Shown here one piece after another: positions 1 through 8,109 of a DNA stretch of 64,000 bases. How positions within the stretch are numbered: position 1 is the first letter of the stretch; each line of letters starts with the position of its first letter. The notes below the pieces were generated by a model that saw only the letters and a list, made by a program, of their open reading frames with translations, was not told the DNA's origin and searched no databases. This DNA comes from Candidatus Poribacteria bacterium (GTDB lineage: Bacteria > Poribacteria > WGA-4E > WGA-3G), in contig JAJEIE010000018.1 in the NCBI GenBank assembly GCA_022827625.1, positions 1 through 64,000 on the forward strand, written 5' to 3'. Made by a program: the position numbers and the translations under genes.

Positions 1-25
1 ATCATCAAAGTTTACGGATTGGAAA

Positions 26-45
26 CCCAAGTCTTTAGACTTGGG
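26..45 (+). repeat. Left-end subterminal hairpin of the IS element
   Basis: Perfect 9-bp stem (cccaagtct/agacttggg) with a TT loop. It matches the right-end hairpin at 1446-1465. Confidence 0.8.
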
Positions 46-95
46 AGGAAAATCCGCCCTCGTGTGTAAGTCTATAACGTTTTTTGAAAAAACAC

Positions 96-124
96 TTGAC
101 ATTTTTAGTAAACTGTGGTTTAAT
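96..124 (+). promoter_or_regulatory. Sigma-70-type promoter of tnpB
   Basis: TTGACA at 96-101, a 17-nt spacer, then TTTAAT at 119-124. A start near 131 would begin the transcript exactly at the first base of the folded leader 131-216. Confidence 0.6.
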
Positions 125-130
125 AAACAT

Positions 131-216
131 ATCACGTTGGCAGACATTCACAGCGTCACCGCAAGGTGGCGTGTCTGCCTACCCACTGTGAAGGGGTTAA
201 AAGCGTGATACGTGAT
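131..216 (+). promoter_or_regulatory. Structured 5' leader of tnpB
   Basis: The leader can fold as a three-way junction. P1 pairs atcacgt (131-137) with acgtgat (210-216). P2 pairs ggcagaca (139-146) with tgtctgcc (172-179), and inside it cgtcacc/ggtggcg (154-160/165-171) closes a GCAA tetraloop. P3 pairs accc (181-184) with gggt (194-197). P1 closes six bases before the ATG at 222 and no normal Shine-Dalgarno lies next to that ATG, so the fold may control translation. Function is inferred. Confidence 0.45.
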
Positions 217-221
217 AGACC

Positions 222-1433
222 ATGAAACGAACCTTTAAATACCGTGCGAATCCGACGCAAGCACAGGAACGTTGGCTTTTTGCGGAGTTGCGCCATCAGA
301 AGCAGTTGCAGAACTATATGCTCCAGATGCGCAATCAGATGTGGGACTATGGACGTATCTCTGTATCGCTTTATGACCAGATTAACCATCTGAAGCACCT
401 GCGCGCTGCCACCTCTCACTATTCCGAACATCCCCAGGATATGCAGGTATCGACGATCAAGCGAGTTAACGCAGCCCATGAGCATTTTCAACGCCGTTGC
501 AAAGAGGGTGCGGAGAAAAAAGGATACCCGCGCTACAAATCCTCTGTGCGATCATTGACGTGGAGTTTGCGAAAACACAAGCTTAAAACAGGTGAACGTG
601 TTCGTCAGACCCCTATTCGTGAAACAGGGAGACGGCAGAACCTGTTGAAAGTGCCGAAACTCGGTGAAGTCAAAATCCGTCAGCACCGTCGGTTCATCGG
701 AGACCCGAAAGAGGTCACGTTGAAAAAGACGGCGCGGGGCTGGTATGTCTTTATCGTTTGCGAAGTGCCTGACACGTTGAAATGTGTTCCAAAATCCGCT
801 TGTGGTGTGGATGTCGGCACACACGACTTTCTGACGACTTCTGAAGGTGAAAAAGTCCCGAATCCTCGCTTTTATCGACAAGCTGAACGCAAACTCGCGA
901 AACTTCAGCGTGAGTTGTCGCGTAAGCAGTACCGAAGTCGAAGATGGTATAAGGCAAAAGACGCGTTGGCAAAACAGTCCGATATTGTTGCTTGTCAACG
1001 CCTTGACTTTATCGCCAAGACCGCCTACAAACTTTTTCACCACAACGGCTTTGACGCGGTCGTCGCCGAGAACCTGAAGCCAAGCAACATGGTCAAGAAC
1101 CGATACCTTGCCAAGTCTATTTCGGATGCGTCTTGGGGCATGTTCTTTGACTGGTGCAACTGGTTGGCAAAGCGCGATGGCAAACACTTCCATCAAGTGC
1201 CGCCGCAGAACACGAGCCAAACCTGTTCGGAGTGTTGTCAGAAATCGCCTATTACACTGAAGTTGTCTGAACGTCTGTTCCATTGTAAATCCTGTGGACT
1301 CAAACTCGACCGCGACCACAACGCGGCTTTAAATATACTTTATAGGGCGGCTTGCGCCCTTCGTGGAGAGGTATGGGCTACCATCCTCTATGAAACGAGA
1401 AATCAGTTGCTACAACTGGCTTGTTGGAGCTAA
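222..1433 (+). CDS. tnpB: TnpB, RNA-guided endonuclease of IS200/IS605 type
   Basis: A 403-residue protein with the full TnpB layout: an N-terminal OrfB helix-turn-helix region (MKRTFKYRANPTQAQ), a basic middle, a split RuvC nuclease and a zinc finger. The RuvC acidic residues are present: D197 in GVDVGTHDF, E283 in VVAENL and D365 in DRDHNAA. The zinc finger between RuvC II and III has CSEC and CKSC pairs (CSECCQKS, then HCKSCGLK). TnpB proteins cut DNA using a right-end-derived guide RNA and help retain the element after excision. All catalytic residues are kept, so it looks active. No tnpA partner is in the window. Confidence 0.93.
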   Translation: MKRTFKYRANPTQAQERWLFAELRHQKQLQNYMLQMRNQMWDYGRISVSLYDQINHLKHLRAATSHYSEHPQDMQVSTIKRVNAAHEHFQRRCKEGAEKKGYPRYKSSVRSLTWSLRKHKLKTGERVRQTPIRETGRRQNLLKVPKLGEVKIRQHRRFIGDPKEVTLKKTARGWYVFIVCEVPDTLKCVPKSACGVDVGTHDFLTTSEGEKVPNPRFYRQAERKLAKLQRELSRKQYRSRRWYKAKDALAKQSDIVACQRLDFIAKTAYKLFHHNGFDAVVAENLKPSNMVKNRYLAKSISDASWGMFFDWCNWLAKRDGKHFHQVPPQNTSQTCSECCQKSPITLKLSERLFHCKSCGLKLDRDHNAALNILYRAACALRGEVWATILYETRNQLLQLACWS

Positions 1434-1473
1434 TGCTCTACCAAGCCCAAGTCTTCAGACTTGGGTACTTGAC
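1330..1473 (+). ncRNA. Possible right-end guide RNA (omega RNA/reRNA)
   Basis: In characterised TnpB elements the 3' end of tnpB and the right end encode the guide-RNA scaffold, with the guide read from flanking DNA. Here that would be the end of tnpB plus the hairpin 1446-1465, with the guide starting near 1474. Placed by family knowledge only; the 5' boundary is arbitrary. Confidence 0.3.
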
Positions 1474-1493
1474 TTTTCTTTTCCACAAACTCC

Positions 1494-1521
1494 TTGAAAT
1501 TTTCAGGACTTCAGTTATAAT
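1494..1521 (+). promoter_or_regulatory. Sigma-70-type promoter upstream of the GlnT-type gene
   Basis: TTGAAA (1494-1499), a 16-nt spacer, TATAAT (1516-1521). It lies just outside the right end of the IS element and about 150 bases before the start at 1674. Confidence 0.5.
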
Positions 1522-1598
1522 AGTATCATGTTTTACATTTTGTAGTTATCATTTTTATATTAACGCGAGTTCTATAATAAAATCACTGGTCTCTACTC

Positions 1599-1653
1599 GT
1601 AGCGCAAACTGTTAGTTTGCGCAGCATACGTCACAAACTAACAGTTTGTGCTA
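1599..1653. repeat. Pair of short palindromic repeats, inverted to each other
   Basis: Two palindromes lie head to head. The first is gcgcaaact-gtt-agtttgcgc (1602-1622), the second cacaaact-aac-agtttgtg (1632-1650). A third copy of the family is at 62322-62348. They sit directly before the ribosome binding site of the gene at 1674 and so fall in its 5' leader. Confidence 0.65.
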
Positions 1654-1673
1654 CAATTTTGGAGAATCATTTT

Positions 1674-3008
1674 ATGACCCAGGACCAGGTCAAACGTTTA
1701 GTCGAAGAGAACGGCATTGAGTTTTTCATCTGCTCTTTCGTAGAGATGAGCGGTGCTCCGAAGGCGAAGGTCATCCCAGCAACGCACCTTAAGGATATGG
1801 CGGAAGAGGGGGCAGGCTTTGGAGGCTTTGCCGCTGGAGAGATAGGACAATACCCGCACGATCCTGAGATGGCGAGCATCCCTGACTTTAATTCGCTGAC
1901 AATCGTGCCGTGGCGGAAAAATTTAGCGTGGGTAGCGGGGGATATGTACGTTGAGGGACAATCGTGGCACTACTGTCCGAGGACCATTCTACGACAGCAA
2001 TTAGAGAAGACACGAGAAATGGGTTACACCTTCAATGTCGGTATCGAGGCGGAATTCATGCTTTTGAAGCAGGACGCAGCAGGACAGTATGCCCCATGGG
2101 ATAAACTCGATACGTTGGATAAACCGTGTTACGATCTAAGAGCGTTGTATCGCAATCTCGACATGATGACCACGCTCATCAAATATATGCAAGAATTGAA
2201 GTGGGAACCCTACGCGAATGACCATGAAGACGGAACGTGTCAGTTTGAGACGAACTGGACGTATGCGGACGCACTCACAACAGCAGATCGACATACTTTC
2301 TTTAAGTGGATGGTCAAAACAATCGCTGAGGAACGGGAACTGCTGGCAACATTTATGCCGAAACCATTCACAAATTTGACAGGCAACGGCGCACACTTTC
2401 ACATGAGTCTCTGGGATACTGATAATCAGACGAATCTGTTTCTTGACGCGAACGATAAAAACGGCTTGTCCAAACTCGCTTACTGGTTCACGGGAGGTAT
2501 CCTCAAACACGCGAAGGCGATAACAGCCGTCACGAATCCACTGGTGAATAGTTATAAACGTTTGGTTCGGAAACCCCCGCGTTCGGGTTCATCATGGGCA
2601 CCGGTTTATGTTACCTACGGCGCAAACAATCGAACGCAGATGATTCGGATCCCAGCACCTGGACGTATCGAAAACCGATTAAGCGATGGGGCAGCGAATC
2701 CTTATCTCGCAGCGACGGTGATGCTCGCCGCGGGTCTGTACGGCATCGAAAATCAGATTGCCCCGGGTGTACAAAACGAGGACAACCTTTATGAAGTGCC
2801 GGAAAATGAACTCGAAAGGCGAGGTATCGGTTCTCTACCGGCGACCCTCAGCGATGCTGTTGACGCTCTTGAAGAAGACGAAGTCATCAAAAACGCACTT
2901 GGAAACGAATACGCTGATTATTACATTCAGGTGAAACGTAAGGAATGGCGGGACTACCACTTGAGTATCAGCCAGTGGGAAACCGATAATTATCTGGAGG
3001 TTTACTAA
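1674..3008 (+). CDS. glnT: Type III glutamine synthetase-like protein (GlnT family)
   Basis: A 444-residue ligase of the glutamine synthetase fold. It should join ammonia or an amine to the gamma-carboxyl of glutamate using ATP. The catalytic domain shows NGAHFHMSLWD near residue 237, RKPPRSGSSWAP near 299 and NNRTQMIRIP near 318, followed by GRIENRLSDGAANPY. The N-terminus (FICSFVEMSGAPKAK) and overall layout match GlnT proteins, a family that includes gamma-glutamylmethylamide synthetases, so the amine substrate is uncertain. I start it at ATG 1674, preceded by GGAG with 9-nt spacing. The open frame extends 19 codons further upstream, but those lie inside a palindromic repeat. It stands alone, with a lipoprotein gene 21 bases downstream. 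Confidence 0.85.
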   Translation: MTQDQVKRLVEENGIEFFICSFVEMSGAPKAKVIPATHLKDMAEEGAGFGGFAAGEIGQYPHDPEMASIPDFNSLTIVPWRKNLAWVAGDMYVEGQSWHYCPRTILRQQLEKTREMGYTFNVGIEAEFMLLKQDAAGQYAPWDKLDTLDKPCYDLRALYRNLDMMTTLIKYMQELKWEPYANDHEDGTCQFETNWTYADALTTADRHTFFKWMVKTIAEERELLATFMPKPFTNLTGNGAHFHMSLWDTDNQTNLFLDANDKNGLSKLAYWFTGGILKHAKAITAVTNPLVNSYKRLVRKPPRSGSSWAPVYVTYGANNRTQMIRIPAPGRIENRLSDGAANPYLAATVMLAAGLYGIENQIAPGVQNEDNLYEVPENELERRGIGSLPATLSDAVDALEEDEVIKNALGNEYADYYIQVKRKEWRDYHLSISQWETDNYLEVY

Positions 3009-3029
3009 AGCAAAGGCTTCTTAACATTC

Positions 3030-3974
3030 ATGAAAAATTTATTTATACCCTTAGGTTTAATACTCACATGTCTGTTGGCTGTTTACACAATGAGTTGTGG
3101 AACGCGTGAAGAAGATGAGGAGAGTCCACCAGCAGAATTAGTGACCGCCGAGCCAGCAGCTGAACCCGTCTCTGAACTGCAACCTAAAATTCCGCTTGAA
3201 CCTGAACCCATCATTCCAGACGGAATGGTACTCATTCCAGAAGGCGAGTTTCAGATGGGGAGCAACGATGGTGATGCGGATAACGACGAACAACCGGTGC
3301 ATACGGTGCATCTCGACGCGTTTTATATAGACGCAAACGAGGTAACGAATGCGGAATTCAAGGATTTCGTGCTTGCGAATCCAGCGTGGCAAAAAGATCG
3401 TATTGACGGCAGATTCGCTGATGATAATTATCTGAACGATTGGAACGGAAACAACCATCCGCTTGGAGAAAGTGATCATCCTGTGCGTTATGTGAGTTGG
3501 TACGCTGCGATGGCTTACGCAGTCTGGGTAGACAAACGTTTACCAACAGAGGCGGAATGGGAGAAAGCAGCGCGCGGCGGATTAGAAAGAAAGCAGTACC
3601 CGTGGGGTAACGGTATTAATTTCAACAGGGCAAACTACGGCAAAAACATCGGTGAAACAACGCCTATCGGTGAGTATCCTTCTAACGACTACGGTGTGTT
3701 CGACATCGCTGGAAACGTCTGGGAGTGGTGCCTTGATGGATATGAGGTTGATTTCTATGCCAATTCCCCACGTCGTAATCCGACTGCAGGGGCGAATAAT
3801 GTTGCGGAGATTGTCAACGATTTCGAGAACATCATAGACTTTCGAGTCCTACGGGGTGGTGGATGGAACAGTGAACCCGCGTGGTTGCGTGTCTCAAACC
3901 GCCACGGCACGAGTCCTACGTATGCCGGTATCGGCGCGCTCGGATTCCGTTGTGCAAAGAGTATATCTCCATAA
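3030..3974 (+). CDS. FGE-fold (SUMF1) lipoprotein
   Basis: A 314-residue lipoprotein. The signal peptide ends in the lipobox YTMSC (Cys23), followed by a Pro/Glu-rich linker and then a formylglycine-generating-enzyme-fold domain from about residue 65 to the end. Family signatures are MVLIPEGEFQMGS, HPVRYVSWYAAMAYA, RLPTEAEWEKAARGG, GNVWEWCLDGY and VLRGGGWN. True FGEs use a cysteine pair near the C-terminus; here that region reads LRVSNRHGTSP, with no cysteine. Sulfatase activation is therefore unlikely, and the domain may bind ligand or act otherwise. It is paralogous to the C-terminal half of the protein at 61042-62250. The ribosome binding site is weak. Confidence 0.85.
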   Translation: MKNLFIPLGLILTCLLAVYTMSCGTREEDEESPPAELVTAEPAAEPVSELQPKIPLEPEPIIPDGMVLIPEGEFQMGSNDGDADNDEQPVHTVHLDAFYIDANEVTNAEFKDFVLANPAWQKDRIDGRFADDNYLNDWNGNNHPLGESDHPVRYVSWYAAMAYAVWVDKRLPTEAEWEKAARGGLERKQYPWGNGINFNRANYGKNIGETTPIGEYPSNDYGVFDIAGNVWEWCLDGYEVDFYANSPRRNPTAGANNVAEIVNDFENIIDFRVLRGGGWNSEPAWLRVSNRHGTSPTYAGIGALGFRCAKSISP

Positions 3975-4010
3975 TGCCTGCCTAAGTTTCAATACGCAAA
4001 ATTTTCTCCG

Positions 4011-4039
4011 TTGAAACAGAAATGTAAATCTGTTAGAAT
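4011..4039 (+). promoter_or_regulatory. Sigma-70-type promoter before the LamG gene
   Basis: TTGAAA (4011-4016), 17-nt spacer, TAGAAT (4034-4039). A second -10-like TATAAT at 4092-4097 has no good -35. Confidence 0.45.
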
Positions 4040-4131
4040 GTGATTGAGGTAGGTGAAGGCAATTGTTGTCCTTCGTTTTTTGGTATTCCAGTATAATGTT
4101 AGATTTTTCACTTTTTAGTTAAGGAGACCTA

Positions 4132-4917
4132 ATGAAAATCTTTTCAATAATCACCTTTTGCTTACTCTTATGTGCGGCATTCGTTCACGCTGATTTAATG
4201 GATGGGCTTGTTCTATATATGCCCCTTGATGAAGGCTCTGGTAGCGTGACACAAGACTTTTCGGCAAACGGCTTTGAAGGCGAAGTGATGGGCGGCGCAA
4301 CATGGATTGATGGGCAATTCGGCAAAGCACCCCAATTCGCGGCGGCTGCAGATCACGTCCTGATTGAAGACGATGCTGCGTTCCATCTCGAAGGCGCAAT
4401 TACACAGGCGGCATGGGTGCAGCTCGACAGACTCCCAAACGCACACGCTATTATTTTCGGTACGCGGGAAACCGGCGCAACTCGACACATCGGGTTCGGG
4501 TTCGGCATGAATCCCTCAAACGGTATTAAAGTCTGGACAAATGGTGCAGCAGGGGGATTCTTAGATATTAACGATAACGAAACAGAATTAGCGTTAGGCA
4601 GATGGTATTATCTCGCTTATACCCACACAGACGACAATAACGGCTTAGTAGAAATCTACGTCGATGGCGAAGTGACGTATTCCGAAGAATCCGGCAATCC
4701 GGTGGCTCCGGCTGAAAATACGAGTGCGGTGACCATCGGTACCTGGGGCGGCGAAGCCTGGACAGGGAGTGTAGACGAGGTTCGGCTTTGGGACCGGGTC
4801 CTCTCGGCTGACGAGATTAAAGCGAGCATGGACCAAGACGCATCGTCATTCCTGACGCCTGTAGAACCGGCAGGAAAACTCACTACGTCTTGGGCGAATA
4901 TTAAGTCGCATAGATAA
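4132..4917 (+). CDS. Secreted LamG/concanavalin A-like protein with W-x-x-IK tail
   Basis: A 261-residue secreted protein. The signal peptide MKIFSIITFCLLLCAAFVHA is followed by a LamG-type jelly-roll domain (about residues 24-235), with typical segments LVLYMPLDEGSG, IDGQFGKA, RWYYLAYTHT, EIYVDGEV and GSVDEVRLWDRVLSADE. Such domains bind carbohydrate or protein ligands. It ends in KLTTSWANIKSHR, the tail shared by six secreted proteins here. AGGAGA precedes the ATG. A paralog follows at 4979, 61 bases downstream. No catalytic motif is visible, so the ligand is unknown. Confidence 0.85.
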   Translation: MKIFSIITFCLLLCAAFVHADLMDGLVLYMPLDEGSGSVTQDFSANGFEGEVMGGATWIDGQFGKAPQFAAAADHVLIEDDAAFHLEGAITQAAWVQLDRLPNAHAIIFGTRETGATRHIGFGFGMNPSNGIKVWTNGAAGGFLDINDNETELALGRWYYLAYTHTDDNNGLVEIYVDGEVTYSEESGNPVAPAENTSAVTIGTWGGEAWTGSVDEVRLWDRVLSADEIKASMDQDASSFLTPVEPAGKLTTSWANIKSHR

Positions 4918-4933
4918 CTTGACTTCGATTTAT

Positions 4934-4970
4934 TACCGATAACCGACAACTGATAACTATTAAAAAAGGA
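4934..4970. repeat. Partial heptamer repeat (one arm)
   Basis: The gap contains taccgataaccgacaactg followed by ataac, matching the right arm of the intergenic inverted-repeat family. No left arm is visible. Confidence 0.5.
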
Positions 4971-4978
4971 GAATCACG

Positions 4979-5764
4979 ATGAACAGGTTACTCTTTTGGT
5001 TGGCTTTGTGTGCTGTCCTTGCATTTTCAGCAAACGTTGAAGCGATTCGGAACGACCCCGACCTACTAATCTATTACTCCTTCGATGAAGATGATGACAA
5101 AGAGGTTAAGGACGACACCGGTAACGGGTTTGATGCTGAAGTCGACGGGGCAGACTGGAGCAAGGAGGGCAAACTCGGTGGTGCAATGGAGTGTGATGGC
5201 TCGACAAGTGCTATTAAAACGCCACCAGAAGTCCCCGGTCTCACCGATGTTGAACTTACAGCAATGACCGTGGAACATTGGGTAATGATTAATGCACCGA
5301 CGGGTGATACACAGCAGATATGGGAATCATTGAATGCTGCAGGAGCGTGGCCCGCCGAAACCTTCATTGAAGGAGCTGCGGATATGGTGTTTTACATCTA
5401 CGATACCAAAAACACGGAACACCGTACCCCCATCCCAGTTCTACCAACTAAAAAGTGGGTGCACATCGCTGGCACTTATGATGGTAAAGTTCAAAAATCC
5501 TATCTCAACGGCAAAGTGGTAGGTGAAGACGCGTGGAGTGGAAAGTTTACAATCTTTGCCTCAGCAGCAGGTGCCATTGTCCTCTGCAAGGATAACGAAG
5601 CAGATATTCAATACCTCAATGGGTTTATTGATGAATTCGCCTTCTATACGCGTGCCTTGAGTGAGGATGAGATTAACGCTGATATGAACAAAGGTGTTCT
5701 ATTTGCCGTTGATCCTAAGGAAAAATTGAGTACCACATGGGCAAACATCAAGGCTGAATATTAA
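4979..5764 (+). CDS. Secreted LamG/concanavalin A-like protein with W-x-x-IK tail
   Basis: A 261-residue paralog of the preceding gene. A signal peptide ends near ANVEA, then a LamG domain with LIYYSFDEDDDKEVKDDTG, KKWVHIAGTYDG, KSYLNGKVVG and GFIDEFAFYTRALSEDE. It ends in KLSTTWANIKAEY. Domain sequence has diverged far more than the C-terminal tail, which points to separate selection on the tail. AAAAAGGAG precedes the ATG. Probably surface or exported; ligand unknown. Confidence 0.85.
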   Translation: MNRLLFWLALCAVLAFSANVEAIRNDPDLLIYYSFDEDDDKEVKDDTGNGFDAEVDGADWSKEGKLGGAMECDGSTSAIKTPPEVPGLTDVELTAMTVEHWVMINAPTGDTQQIWESLNAAGAWPAETFIEGAADMVFYIYDTKNTEHRTPIPVLPTKKWVHIAGTYDGKVQKSYLNGKVVGEDAWSGKFTIFASAAGAIVLCKDNEADIQYLNGFIDEFAFYTRALSEDEINADMNKGVLFAVDPKEKLSTTWANIKAEY

Positions 5765-5776
5765 CCGAAAAACGAC

Positions 5777-5800
5777 GGGACAGGCTCCAGGGCTTGTCCC
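5777..5800 (+). terminator. Hairpin after the second LamG gene
   Basis: gggacaggc pairs with gcttgtccc (9 bp, one G-U wobble) around a 6-nt loop. No U-run follows, so intrinsic termination is uncertain. Confidence 0.4.
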
Positions 5801-5821
5801 TTAAACATACCTGATCCTCCC

Positions 5822-6841
5822 TTGATAAAAACTGAAGTCCAATTAGAATCATATCTATCCGAACCGACAGATGAAGTGATAGCCGTACTCGCTGCACTCG
5901 AAGGAGATATCCTTATCCTCGGTGTCGGCGGAAAAATGGGACCGACACTCGCCAAACAGGCGAAACGCGCCATCGACTGTGCAGGTATCGCCAAAAGCGT
6001 GATTGGGGTTTCTCGCTTTTCGACACCCGGCGTACAAGAAAACTTACAAACAGCCGGTATCGAAACAATCGCCGCTGATCTGCTTTCGGAAAAGAGCCTC
6101 CAAGACCTTCCCGACACCCAAAACGTGATTCTGATGGCAGGTAGGAAGTTCGGTTCCACAGGGAATGAAAGTCTGACGTGGGCGATGAACGGCTATATGC
6201 CGGGACGTGTAGCAGAAAAGTTTCGCAACTCCCGACTGGCCGTTTTTTCAACAGGGAACGTCTATCCGTTGACACCAATTTCTCACGGTGGTGCAACTGA
6301 GAATTCACGGGTTGCTCCGATTGGTGAATACGCGCAATCGTGCCTGAGCCGTGAGCGGATATGCACCTATTTTTCATCGGAGTTCGGTACGCCGATGGCA
6401 ATTTTGCGACTGAACTACGCGATAGACCTCCGCTACGGTATACTGTTGGATATCGCTGAAAAAGTTTACGCCGAAGAACCAATTTCTCTGGAAATGGGAA
6501 ATGTAAATGTAATCTGGCAAGGCGATGCGAATGCGGTTGCTTTACGGGCTTTCGCACACTGTCAAAGCCCACCGTTGATTCTCAATGTGACGGGTCCGGA
6601 GACTGTTTCTGTCCGATACCTTGCCTCATGTTTTGGAATACGCTTTAACAAATCGCCGCGTTTTGAAGGTGAAGAAGCGGAAACTGCCCTATTGAGCAAT
6701 GCCTCTCGATGCCATCAACTGTTTGGATACCCTCGCGTCTCTTTAGGAGAAATGATTGAGTGGATAGCAGAATGGGTCAGGATAGGTGGCACAACGCTTC
6801 ACAAACCGACGCATTTTGAGGTACGCGACGGGAAATTTTGA
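5822..6841 (+). CDS. NAD-dependent epimerase/dehydratase-like protein
   Basis: A 339-residue Rossmann protein resembling extended SDR epimerases. The nucleotide-binding loop ILGVGGKMGPTLAKQ lies near residue 36, followed by VILMAGRKFGSTGNESLTW, the strand LAVFSTGNVYPLTP and the substrate-side segment LNYAIDLRYG. The classical active-site YxxxK is not clear; GEYAQSCLSRE may correspond, with the lysine replaced. The start is TTG at 5822 with no strong ribosome binding site, so the N-terminus is uncertain. It sits alone between secreted-protein genes. A sugar or sugar-nucleotide substrate is guessed from the family. Confidence 0.65.
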   Translation: MIKTEVQLESYLSEPTDEVIAVLAALEGDILILGVGGKMGPTLAKQAKRAIDCAGIAKSVIGVSRFSTPGVQENLQTAGIETIAADLLSEKSLQDLPDTQNVILMAGRKFGSTGNESLTWAMNGYMPGRVAEKFRNSRLAVFSTGNVYPLTPISHGGATENSRVAPIGEYAQSCLSRERICTYFSSEFGTPMAILRLNYAIDLRYGILLDIAEKVYAEEPISLEMGNVNVIWQGDANAVALRAFAHCQSPPLILNVTGPETVSVRYLASCFGIRFNKSPRFEGEEAETALLSNASRCHQLFGYPRVSLGEMIEWIAEWVRIGGTTLHKPTHFEVRDGKF

Positions 6842-6891
6842 TATGTGGCTATTGGTTGCCGGTTGTTGGAGTCGGGATTTGGAACAGGTAT

Positions 6892-6909
6892 GAATGCCAT
6901 AGGGCATTC
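6892..6909. other. Short intergenic hairpin
   Basis: gaatgcc and ggcattc form a 7-bp stem with a 4-nt loop. No U-run follows. Confidence 0.35.
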
Positions 6910-6960
6910 CCCGCCTCCTACAGTGGAATTGAATAACCCTTAAAAAAATATAGACAAAAA

Positions 6961-7920
6961 ATGCGAATTTTGTTAGTATGTCAGAGTGGTCTTTTTTTGG
7001 CGTTTGCCCTTTTAATCGATAGTGCTTTGTGCCAACCAGAGTCGCCTATAACGATCGCCTTTGCTTCGGACGTGAGCGGGAACTGGGAAATCTATCTGAC
7101 AGATACCGCCGGGAAACCGCCAGTGAATCTTACGCGTAATCCTGCGGCGGATTACTATCCGACGTGGGCACCCGATGGCACGCAGATTGCATTCTTTTCA
7201 AGGCGGGATGGAAATCACGAAATTTATGTGATGCAGGCAGACGGCGCGAATCAGCACCGATTAACGCATCATCCTGGAACAGATAAAGCTCCAGCGTGGG
7301 CGCCCGATGGTAAGCGTCTCGCCTTCACATCGAATCGCGGCGGGCATTTTGACATCTATTTGCTTGACCTCCAAAACGATGAGGTCATCCAGCTTACGCA
7401 AAACCCATTTGAAGATGAGATCCCCGCATGGTCACCCGATGGCAATGCCATCGCTTTCCACTCAAAGCGGTCATTCAACTGGGATATATACGTGGTCAAT
7501 ATCCATAGCCGAGTCGAGCAGCGATTGACACATCAACCGCTGATGGACATTTATCCGGCGTGGGCACCCAATGGCACACAGATTATATATGCCGCCATGC
7601 ACCGAAAGGAAGCCCTCGCCGACTTAGATTTGTACATCATGGACGCAGTGGACGGTGGAAACAAGAAAGCTCTGACGGATACACCCACAGACGAAGCCGT
7701 TCCCGCTTATGCATCTAATGGAGATATAATCGCTTTTCAATTTGAGAAGGACGGCAGATGGGTTATCCACCTGATGCGTGCTGATGGTAGCGCGCGCCGT
7801 GAATTAATTAACAATGGTGCATGGGCAGCACAACCGAAATGGCACACTGCTTCAGACGTGCTGCCAATAGAACCATCAGACTTACAGATTCAACAATGGG
7901 GCAAAATTCGATCCCCATAA
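6961..7920 (+). CDS. Secreted TolB-like (PD40) beta-propeller with C-terminal tail
   Basis: A 319-residue secreted protein. The signal peptide ends near ALCQ, then about six PD40/WD40-like blades follow, each with a variant of W-[AS]-P-[DN]-G and a D-x-Y strand (PTWAPDGTQIAFFS, PAWAPDGKRLAFTS, PAWSPDGNAIAFHS, PAWAPNGTQIIYAA, PAYASNGDIIAFQF). Such propellers bind proteins or glycans in the periplasm or on the surface. The last residues, LQIQQWGKIRSP, are a divergent version of the tail shared by six secreted proteins here. A longer version of the same architecture is at 24743. Confidence 0.85.
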   Translation: MRILLVCQSGLFLAFALLIDSALCQPESPITIAFASDVSGNWEIYLTDTAGKPPVNLTRNPAADYYPTWAPDGTQIAFFSRRDGNHEIYVMQADGANQHRLTHHPGTDKAPAWAPDGKRLAFTSNRGGHFDIYLLDLQNDEVIQLTQNPFEDEIPAWSPDGNAIAFHSKRSFNWDIYVVNIHSRVEQRLTHQPLMDIYPAWAPNGTQIIYAAMHRKEALADLDLYIMDAVDGGNKKALTDTPTDEAVPAYASNGDIIAFQFEKDGRWVIHLMRADGSARRELINNGAWAAQPKWHTASDVLPIEPSDLQIQQWGKIRSP

Positions 7921-7922
7921 CA

Positions 7923-8090
7923 AATAGTTGTCAGTTATCAGTGAAGAGGTCTTTATGTAACAATTTACCGATTCTCAGCGTATTCTCAAGAATGCAAAGT
8001 AAAGACAGACTGAGTCCTCCGCGTATAGGAAAAATTTGGGGTGATTCTCCCCAGAGAACTCTTAACCAACAACCAACAACTAATAACCCA
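7923..8090. repeat. Intergenic inverted repeat, copy A
   Basis: The left arm tagttgtcagttatcagtg (7924 on) and right arm ctcttaaccaacaaccaac (8059 on) are built of heptamers, with gtaacaattt inside the left arm. The centre is diverged compared with copies B to G. Confidence 0.6.
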
Positions 8091-8109
8091 AAAAAAGGAG
8101 ATGCGCTTT

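Larger units (their letters stand above)
16..1473 (+). mobile_element. TnpB-only IS200/IS605-type element
   Basis: A tnpB gene is flanked by two near-identical palindromes, cccaagtctttagacttggg at 26-45 and cccaagtcttcagacttggg at 1446-1465. They have the same 9-bp stem and differ only in the 2-nt loop. Subterminal hairpins at both ends are typical of IS200/IS605 elements, whose Y1 transposase acts on single-stranded DNA. No tnpA is present, so movement would need a Y1 transposase in trans. The outer boundaries are inferred: TTTAC at 11-15 could be the target/TAM motif and TACTTGAC at 1466-1473 the right end. There is no target duplication, as expected for the family. Confidence 0.75.

Noticed and set aside
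552-1319. A minus-strand open frame opposite tnpB
   Set aside because: It is a shadow of tnpB with no family features.
3030-3974. Genuine formylglycine-generating enzyme
   Set aside because: The expected active-site cysteines are absent and no sulfatase gene is nearby, so only the fold is claimed.
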